Below, piece after piece: positions 56,201 through 64,000 of a DNA stretch of 64,000 nt (the first letter of the stretch is position 1; every line of letters starts with the position of its first letter). The position numbers and the translations under genes were made by a program. Origin of the DNA: Culex pipiens pallens. Taxonomy: Eukaryota; Arthropoda; Insecta; Diptera; Culicidae. Under the pieces are notes generated by a model. That model made no database searches. It had not been told where the DNA came from and was given only the letters and a program-made list of their open reading frames with translations. The stretch covers positions 179,520,792-179,584,791 of the forward strand of contig NC_068939.1 of the NCBI RefSeq assembly GCF_016801865.2, written 5' to 3'.

Positions 56201-59200
56201 CATTTTGTCTGAAATAAGAGAGAAAGACAAATATTAAATTGTGGTATTATCACTAAATCCTATCATCCTTTCACCCCCCAAGACATGGTCTATCCTTCGT
56301 GCCTTCGTGTCTTGGGTGATGGCGAATTCTACCTTCTTCAATGATCTTCGGACCACCTCCAACTAGAATTCACAACAGGACCTCCCTCGACTCCAGTTTA
56401 CAACATGACAGCGACGAGAACACAGCCGAATGGGAGTTGACAGTATCAAATGCATGCTATACCCTTTGCTTTGCTGGATACTTACTAATAGCAAAGGGCG
56501 AGAGTCCTGCGACTCTCAGCAATCATGAATACTGCCCATTTGCCACAAGTCAGTCCAAGTCCGGTTTCTTGTGGAAAAAAGGGTAGTGGCCGAACTAGTA
56601 TTGCATACCAAATGAACACCACCGGAAGATATAGGGGATCAGGAGGGGGAAGGTGAAAGAAAATTAGTGTAGGTGTGAGTAGTAAGAACTTGGATGACTT
56701 GAGCAGTTACGGTAATCTAAGTTTAACACTGAATAAAGAAAATCTGAAATTATGATTCAAAGTAAAAAGGCCCGGAAGAAATTAAATTATTAATTAATTG
56801 AATAAGAAAATGTAACTAATCGGAGATTTTTACAAAAAAAAAATCAAATTTAAAGGGAATTTAAAAAAATACTGGATATCGAAAGATGAAAACCAACTTG
56901 TCTATAGAATGTAAATGTTGATGCATTTTTTTCTGGGCCCCGTCCTGTCGCGTCCGTCAGTATTCTTGTCGTACATTACAACTAGAAGCAGATCTGCCAA
57001 TGAAATAGTACACTTCGACCAGTTCAACCAATCATTTACGGGAAACTAACATTTATCAACAACCTAAACTAAACTGTCTGAAAGCAACTTGAATTTCAAA
57101 TTCCCGTTTTTTTAATTGCAAAGCCAAACATTCCTTTACCTTGTTTTTAAACCAATAAACATAAACAAACAGTTCATACTTTACAAGTTGAACACTCGTT
57201 GTTTAGAAGACTAACTCGTGCCTTCCATTCCATTAGGGCACAGAAGCTCTGCAAACAAGAGTGTATACCTTATGTAAACTATCATTTAAGTGAAAGGGAC
57301 ACACTCCTGCTCACCAAACCCATGCGCCCTTTTGAAATGTTAGGCTCCATTTGATCGTCAAAACTCCAGTAGATCCTCGATTCGCAACAATGGTCGATAC
57401 AACCATAATCCGAGAACCGTTAGTTCAACAGATTAACGAACTTTGTCCGATATCATTTCATTATTGATTGATCGAGACGCTATGGCAACTTTGACAAATC
57501 ATGAATGAAAATTAACTATTCTGGCTGTATTACTTGCCCCGCTGACTGCCTAACGTACTTCTGAAAATTGTTGTCTTTTAATCTAATTCCTAAAATTACT
57601 AAATGTAAAATAAACAAAGACCCAATTTTAATTTTAATTTGGAATTCGAATGCAAAACTATTTTTTTGAAAACTAAGTCCTAACCTAACTCCCACATTCG
57701 ATAGGGGAAAAGTCACATATGTAGCGGTTTGTTGTACATTTGTGATATTTCCACTATCGGAGAACCTCTTGGTCTCGACGCCAGCTTAACTCACCAGCAG
57801 TCGCGTTAGTATTCATTGTACACACGTTGTAAGGACATTTTAAAAGTGTCCAAAATACGCGACTTCTAGATGGTTAAGCTAAAAGACATCGATAAGCCTT
57901 GGTGCTACGGCAAAGCGGGTTCTTTTCAGCATGGAACGATATCCATTGTGTTAATAAAATGGAAGTTTTAACAGTGTTTGGAACAATACAATTAAACCAT
58001 CAATTTCATTACCACGACGGATCTATCCATACCCCTTGACAAAATGAGTACTATAACGATCTATATAATACTCCTCTGGCAAGGCCCAAGGAATAAAATA
58101 AATTTGAACACTTATTACTTTTTTTACAGGTAACAGTTTCATTTCGGTAAGCTGGTTTCACACAAGAGTAGTTCTTTAAAATATGAAAAAAAAGGTTTGT
58201 TTTATGATAAATTCATGTTCTTTATTTTTTTGATTTTTTTTAAATGTCTGTTAGTTTAAATATTTTTTTTTATATTTTTTTGGGTTTTTTTTTAAACATT
58301 GGGAATTTTTGTGAGCATTTGCTGATTACTAAATTAATATCAAACAGATCAAAGGGACCATCCATAAACCACGTGGACACTTTTTTTAAATCTCCATATA
58401 ATTTTCCATACAAAATTGACAGCTGTCCATACAAAAAATTTGTATGAAAATTCAAAAATCTGTATCTTTTTAAAGAATGTTTTGATCGATTTGGTGTCTT
58501 TGGCAAAGTTGTAGGTATGGATAAGAACTACACTGAACAAAAAAAGATACACGGTCAAATTTATTGTGTGATTTTTAATTGCACTTTTTGTCACTAAAAC
58601 TTGATTTACAAAAGAAAAACCCTTTTATATATTTTTTTTGTTTAAGGGGACATCAAATGCCAACTTTTCAGAAATTTCCAAAATGGGCTAAAAATCGTTG
58701 ACCGAGTTATGAATTTTTAAATCAATACTGATTTTCTGAAAAAATCGAAAAATTGGTCGCAAAAATTTTTCAACTTCATTTTTCGATGTAAAATCAATTT
58801 TGCAATCTAAAAGTAATTTAGTGAAATTTTGATAAAGTGCACCGTTTTAAAGTTATAAGGCTTTCTAGGCCCAGTGAAAAAAATATAATTTAACCTAAAA
58901 ATGACGAACTTCTCGTCACAGTGTCCTGATGCAAACAAAGATCGAGCTCGAGCTGTCACAGCCCTGTGAAGTATGCTGGCCGACATATCGGGCGGTCAGT
59001 CAAAAAAAAAAAAAAAACAGCTAGAAGTCACCTGACATAAAACTTTTGCTAGAAAGAGATAGGAAATGTGATGCAAACAAACGTCCAGCTGTCATGTAAA
59101 CATACTTTGAATGTGTTGGTAAATTTCTGACCAGAAAGCCTTATAGCCATTTTTATGTAACTTTTTTGACAATAGTAGCAGTTATTCATTCTTTAAAAAA

Positions 59201-61998
59201 GTGCCCATGTTGCCCACTCGTGAAAAAATATTTTTGAAAAGCTGAGAAAATTCTCTATATTTTGCATTTTTGAACTTCGTTGATACGACCATTAGTTGCT
59301 GAGATATTTTGCCATGCAAAGATGTAAAAACAGGAAAATTGATGTTTTCTAAGTCTCACCACACCATTTTTTTTAAATAAAGACTAACATTTTTAAAGGG
59401 CGTAATACTGAATTTTTGGCCCTTTAAAAATGTTAGTCTTGATTAAAAAAATGAAAATATATTTTTCGAAAAGCTCAGAAAATGTCAAGAATGTTTCATA
59501 TTTTAACATTGAAAATCGGACCATTAGTTCCTGATATTAATTTTTTAAACCGTGTATCATATTTTTTCAGTGTAGTCCTTATCCATACCTACAACATTGC
59601 CGAAGACACCAAATTTTGAATTTTCATATATCATTTTTGTATGGACAGCTGCCAAATTTGTAAGGAAAATTATATGGACAAACAAATGAAGCAAAATGGC
59701 TTATTTGGGCATACCGAAGGCACCAAAAAAGTTTCAACCGGATTAAAAATACAAAAAATAAAATTAAAGAAAAAAGAGCGATTTCGTAGAGAATTGCTCT
59801 ACTCTAAAGTGATTTAGAGTTTTTATTAATTTTATTAATTTAATTGGCAATTAACCATTCAAATTTGATTAAAATGGGGTCGCAGAAATCGAATAAAAAA
59901 TAAAAAAATATGTTTTTTTTTTATTTTTAACGTTAAGAAATCAAAATTGTGCGAAATTTCTGTTATTATCAACAAAAATATTCTCAATTTTTTTAGAATC
60001 AATAGTAACTTTTTAATGGACCAAAAATACTTATTTGGGATATTTTCAAATGGTGGGCCAAATTTGTAAAATTCCACCAGTCTTGAAAATTTAGAACGTT
60101 ATATAAATAAATATTAAGTATTTTTGAGTTATTTTTATTTTCTCATTTTAAAAATAAAAATCAAATTTAGCGACTTCATGTTTGTCTAATTTGAGTGGTT
60201 GATGGCCTGTTACATTAAAAAAACAAATATTTTTAAAATTCCACAGCCGCCATATTGGCCGCCATCTTAGATAACATATTTCCGGACCACATTAGAGCTC
60301 AATGATCCAACAAATTTCGGACAGTCAAGTCTGAACTATTAAAATCCTTACATTGAAAATAATTAAAAAAATAGTATTTTCTATGAATCTATGATAATGG
60401 CGGGAATTTATTGTCTGCAATTCCCAAAAGTAAAAGATCCACGTGGTTTAGAAAAAAACACATCTTAACTTACCTCCGTTTTCACGCCGCTGTGGATAAC
60501 AAAATGCAGGTTTAGGTGCTCCTTCCGCTTGAAACCCTTCATGCAAACGCTGCAGATGTAAGGCCGCTCCGGATTGTGTCCGAGTTTGTGTCGCTCTGGA
60601 AAAAACAAGAGGCAAAAGTTGAAATATGATTCAAAACAAAAGCCTAATATAGTTCCTCACCAAGATGCTCCTTCCGCTTCAACCCGGCCCCGCAAATGTC
60701 GCAGATGAACCTCCGCTCGATCTTGTGCACCGCCAGATGCTGCTCGAGGCACTCCTTCTCCGGGTACGCCATGTGGCACTCGGGACAGCAAAACAGCACC
60801 GTTCCGTCGAGCGCCGTCGTGATGTGCACCTGGCCCGGCTTCTGGCGCTTCGGTTTCGGGGGTTTCGATTTGTACTTTCGCTTTTTGCGCGCCTTGCCCG
60901 ATGACGACGACGTTGGCGTCGTCGTCGTGGGATCTCCGTCGGGGGTGGTCGTCGAGGTGGCGGCCGCCGTCGTTGTTGGGGACTCGTGGAAGGTGCTGCT
61001 GCTGGTGTCGCCGCAGGTGCTGCTGTTGTTGTCCTTGAAGCTGCTGTCCGCCTGACTGCTGTCCGCCCCAAAGTGCGTCGTATTGTCGTTGGAGTTGTCC
61101 TCGAGGATTTCCCGCTTGATGAAGGTGCTACCCGGCGTGTTGGGTATCGAACCGCCGATCAAGTGGTCCCCGTGGGCCAAAGGTACATGGTGATCGCTAC
61201 TTCCGTTGTTGTTATTGTTGTTGTTGTTATGATTGCTGAGCTTAAGAAACGGTTGCACGTTTAAGCTTTGCCCTCGTTGCTGCAGAAACTCCGCAATGTC
61301 CGTTCCGAAGGCCTGCGTCGCCGCGAGGTTAGGGATGTGACTCCAACCTGCTTCCTGCTTGATTTGCCTGAGCGCTGGCGGCAGATCGCCCTCGACCTTG
61401 ATCGTTTGTTCGTGATTTTGCAGCTGTTGCTGATGATGCTGCTGCTGCTGTTGTTGTTGTTGCTGTTGATGTTGCTGAAGAAGCGAGGTGTTTTGAGCTT
61501 GGGCAATGAGTTGGAGGTCCTGCGGTTGGAGTGCGGCCACTATCGTCATGCCCTCCGGAAGGTTGTGGTTTTGCATCAGTTCTTCCTCCTGGGGACTGTA
61601 GGCCACGGTCAGTACGGTGGTGCCTTGCTGGAAACCCTGGATCGGGATCTGCATCTGGCCCATCTGAAATTTGGGCGTGGCCGCTTGCTGGGTCGGCGCC
61701 GGCATCGGGTTCGGATTGAGCACCTGGATTTGTACCGTCTGCTGGGCGTCGCCCGGTTTCGCGCCCGGCATCGTGATTGGGAGGGTGATGTAGGCGGGGG
61801 CGGTTTGCTGGGGAAAAGAAATACGAAATTAGATCGCGAATCTTTCAAGGTGATGGAAAAGGTTCTCACCGAAAATCCGGCTGCTGCCGCGGCGGCCTGT
61901 TGCTGCTGCTGGAAGGCCGTCGCGGCCGCCATCGCGCTGCCATCCATTGGCCGTAGGAACTGCATGCCACCGTCGCTGCCGGACACCAGGCCAAGGAC
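53239..61998 (-). CDS. polyQ-rich C2H2 zinc-finger transcription factor (5' incomplete)
   Basis: Six coding exons are visible: 61998-61870, 61807-60661, 60595-60474, 53780-53403 and 53334-53239 are certain by frame, with any upstream exon not located; total about 623 aa, so five exons are mapped here and the start codon lies further upstream or within the first (an internal ATG at 61965). A Gln/Ala/Ser/Thr-rich N-terminal half has Q runs (FQQQQQ, then 11 Q near 61450). A basic stretch (GKARKKRKYKSKPPKPKRQK) may be a nuclear signal. Four C2H2 fingers follow: CPECHMAYPEKE..H..H, CDICGAGLKRKEHLERH, CSVCMKGFKRKEHLNLH and CGDCGKGFYRKDHLRKH. Finger 2 is split by a phase-1 intron. A second polyQ/His tract and a 32-codon last exon end the protein. 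Intron 53781-60473 is 6.7 kb. I do not recognise the specific orthologue. Confidence 0.82.
53781..54925 (-). other. Zinc-finger gene large intron, 3' part
   Basis: AT-rich unassigned intron DNA. A (ATCA)n run lies at 54432-54451. Nothing else recognisable. Confidence 0.5.
54949..56547 (-). mobile_element. 1.6-kb retroposon, copy 2
   Basis: Full-length relative of 20215-21810, flanked by its own 23-bp direct repeat (54926-54948 and 56548-56570, core CAGTCCAAGTCCGGTTTCTT). Same terminal words: CTGTAAT repeats at one end, CATTTGCCACA at the other. On the minus strand a 105-codon frame (56253-55936) with a hydrophobic segment is open here but interrupted in copy 1. The two copies differ by small indels, including ~10 bp near 56203 and ~50 bp in the region around 55500-55550. 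Confidence 0.7.
56571..58356. other. Zinc-finger gene large intron, middle part
   Basis: Unassigned DNA of moderate composition with no long frame and no clear repeat structure. Confidence 0.4.
58400..59775. mobile_element. Large fold-back repeat (CAGCTGTCCATACAAAA family)
   Basis: The left arm (58400-58560: GACAGCTGTCCATACAAAA, TTTGGTGTCTTTGGCAAAGT, GTAGGTATGGATAAG) recurs inverted at 59565-59700. A short palindrome around AGACTAACATTT lies at 59383-59447. A TA-flanked MITE is nested at 58858-59141. Related half copy at 43083-43960. Outer limits approximate. Confidence 0.6.
58858..59141. mobile_element. 284-bp TA-flanked MITE, intact copy
   Basis: The ends AGGCTTTCTAGGCCCAGTG and CCAGAAAGCCT, flanked by TA. 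This is the compact reference for the stretched copy at 2609-5226. Confidence 0.75.
59776..60473. other. Zinc-finger gene large intron, 5' part
   Basis: AT-rich, containing unplaced repeat words also seen near 49480-49580 (GACCCCATTTTAGTCAAATT-like, inverted; CCGCCATCTTAGAT). No gene. Confidence 0.45.
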
Positions 61999-62249
61999 CT
62001 GAAATATAACAGAACAGAATTGTTTATTACTTATTAACCGACTTCAAGTTGGGAAAAGTATGGCTATTATAACTAGCTAAGGAAATTTTCATGAAAACTC
62101 ACAAACAATGTTAACAAAATTCAGATTTTTTTTATAATAATCTTCATTTTAGGTTAACCTTGTTAACATGAACAGCACAAAAAAAATCGAATTGTTACCA
62201 TGAAACAAACTTTACTATTTATCTTTAAAACTTTTAGTTATAGGATGTT

Positions 62250-62815
62250 CAGTAGGGTGACAATAAAAAAAAATACATGGTCTGACTCGATTCCATAGGC
62301 AACAATAAGTAACTGTACCAATTTTGAGCCAAATCGATTAAAAGGGTCGCTTTTTATCATTAAAGTTAATATGAGAAAAATAGCAAAAATGTATGCAGAA
62401 AAACATCGCCAGGTGGCGCAAAATCCGAAATTGTCCAAGTGTGAAATTCTTGTAGGAAATTCAATTCCCTACAACTTTGCCGATGTAAAAAAACAAGTAT
62501 TTTCTTATGTACGTCTTATGTATCCTTTATATACTTCCAAGTATATAAGCCGATTTCTTCTCTTCGCATTGCTAATAACTCATCAGGATCAACTCGGATC
62601 TTCTTGCACCCTTCGACAAAGTTGTAAGGAATTGAATTTCTTTAAAGAATCCCACACTTTTGCAATTCTGGGCGAGACCTGCGCCACCTGCAGCCAAAAT
62701 CCTGAAGCGATGTTTTTTCCCATACATTTTCGCGATTTTCTCCATGGCTCAATTTGGCTCAAAATTATCGCAGTTACTTATTATTGCCTAAAGAATCGAG
62801 CCACCCTGCTTACCC
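62250..62815. repeat. Fold-back repeat with spurious 184-codon frame
   Basis: The left part (AGGGTG, GACTCGATTCCATAGGCAAC, AATAAGTAACTG, CCAGGTGGCGCAAA) recurs inverted at 62660-62815 (GCGCCACCTGC, CAGTTACTTATTATTGCC, GAATCGAGCCACCCT). The open frame at 62371-62925 runs through this structure and has no protein-family character. Confidence 0.6.
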
Positions 62816-63239
62816 TGTTCTGGATTTATATCTATTTTCACGATAATATGTATGTGTTTATATCAAGGCCGAATCTAAACGCGAACAATCTTGAAATGTC
62901 GATATTAAAAGGACGGACTTCATAAACCTTTTTTTTACTTTTCATAACTTTATGTGCAACGGTCCAATTGTAAAATTCAAAAACCTAAAAATTCTAAAAA
63001 TCCTGAATCGGAAAATTAAAAATATAAATATTCAAAAAATGTACAAATTCAACAACCTCGTAATATTTAAATAATATTTAAATATTAAAATATTTAAGAA
63101 AAAATACAAAAAATCTAACATTCAGAAATGTAAAAAATTAACAATTCAAAAACCAATAGTTGAAAAATTCGAAAAATTTAAATTCAAAAATCTTAAAATT
63201 TAGAAAGTAAAAAATCCAATTTTAGGGAAAATGTCAATA
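62816..63239. other. AT-rich DNA upstream of the visible zinc-finger exons
   Basis: Low-complexity words around AAAATTCAAAAATC. No exon could be identified here. Confidence 0.5.
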
Positions 63240-63506
63240 CAGATTAAACTTGATTATTCGAATTCTTCGTTAAAATTTTACTCCGGAAAAAAGATTAAAA
63301 ACATTTTTTTTTATAAAAAATTGGGTCTCCAAAACTATAACTCGAAAATTGCTCACAAGGCATCTGATTTTCTGTAATCTAAGATGGCGGCAAAAATGGC
63401 AACAATTCATAATTTAAGTAGAATGAAAGGAATTTTAAATTTTTATTTTCTTTTTTCATTATCGAACTTCGAATAATCGAAACTTCGGATAATCGAGTCT
63501 GGACTG
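63240..63506. mobile_element. Diverged pogo-like MITE
   Basis: The right end GGATAATCGAGTCTGGACTG matches the element at 49335-50139. The left end (CAGATTAAACTTGATTATTC) is diverged. Confidence 0.55.
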
Positions 63507-64000
63507 CATAGAATTTTATAATTTTATTATTTTAGATTTGGTGATTTTCGAATTTTAAATTTGATCAATTTTATTTTTTTTATAATTTCTGAATTTTAAA
63601 GTTTTGATTATTTGAAAATTTCATATATATATATATCTTTTTTGTATGAAACGTATACAGCAATCGCCATCTCCCTTACTATGTTACGTAATAAAAGAAC
63701 GCTCCCTAAGCCTTTTTAATTTACCTTAGGAACAAAAGAATACAAAATACCAGTCACTTTATGATGCGTTAAACATGTAGAAAAAAAAAAACACATTTTT
63801 AAATTATCAAGATTTTTTATTTTTAGCTTTTATATTTTTTTTGTTCAAGCCCAATTCATAATTGTTCAATAGTAAATTTCTGGAGTTTTTTTTAAAGGTC
63901 CAATAAACCAAATTTTTAGATTTTGCTTTTTGGGTGTTTTTTAACACCCGACTCAAGGCGGTTTCAAAAACACCCAAAAAGCAAAAACTGGAAATTTGGT
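63507..64000. repeat. Fragments of the fold-back MITE family at the window edge
   Basis: Contains TTACGTAATAAAAGAACGCT (63684) and, at 63885-64000, an arm with TGCTTTTTGGGTGTTTT and its inverse beginning. The window ends inside this element, related to 33009-33449. Confidence 0.6.

Noticed and set aside
62371..62925. 184-aa open frame
   Set aside because: Runs through an inverted repeat and does not resemble a known protein.

Overview
The window is eukaryotic and looks like a mosquito, most likely Culex. The genes are insect-type with short GT-AG introns, one gene reads as the importin-alpha3 class, and the introns and intergenic space are packed with short inverted-repeat transposons of the kinds typical of culicid genomes. 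The species is inferred; no search could be run.

Layout. Positions 1-1038 hold the first coding exon of a Pcf11-like cleavage/termination factor (minus strand, the gene continuing off the left edge). Positions 1990-6420 are nested transposable elements. Positions 6994-10089 form a compact housekeeping cluster: an RSRC1/SRrp53-like SR protein (+), mitochondrial ribosomal protein L41 (-), and mitochondrial asparaginyl-tRNA synthetase (+, sharing a ~270 bp promoter region with mRpL41). Positions 10240-14543 hold a tRNA-like fragment followed by large fold-back elements built on CGATCG palindromes, themselves hosts of younger insertions. Positions 14771-27478 contain two nearly identical ~4.85 kb units at different insertion points, each carrying a 141-bp tandem satellite array. 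Between them is a ~1.6 kb retroposon with a 20-bp target duplication. Positions 29615-30984 hold a CFAP97-domain gene (+) and RpS15 (-), which converge. Positions 31263-38408 are a hAT-like element with gene-like cargo, CCAAAATGA-type minisatellites, palindromes and a solo-LTR-like insertion.

Positions 39087-46122 encode importin alpha (karyopherin alpha3/4 class, five coding exons, 5.3 kb first intron full of transposons), followed by a long 3' UTR and a 100-N assembly gap. Positions 48690-52040 are AT-rich degenerate minisatellite with nested elements. Positions 53239-61998 are a minus-strand, polyQ-rich C2H2 zinc-finger transcription factor, six coding exons visible, 5' end not identified, with a 6.7 kb intron carrying a second copy of the retroposon. 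The right edge is again transposon debris.

The genes are not functionally linked as an operon; they are unrelated housekeeping and regulatory genes separated by mobile DNA. The most unusual feature is the pair of satellite-carrying mobile units: flanks differ completely, boundaries coincide, and both copies carry the same 25-period array with mostly the same order of variant monomers, so a whole satellite array appears to have moved as cargo. Hairpins and a 14-bp subterminal inverted repeat at the ends suggest a Helentron/HINE-like (DINE-type) element. That class is an inference.
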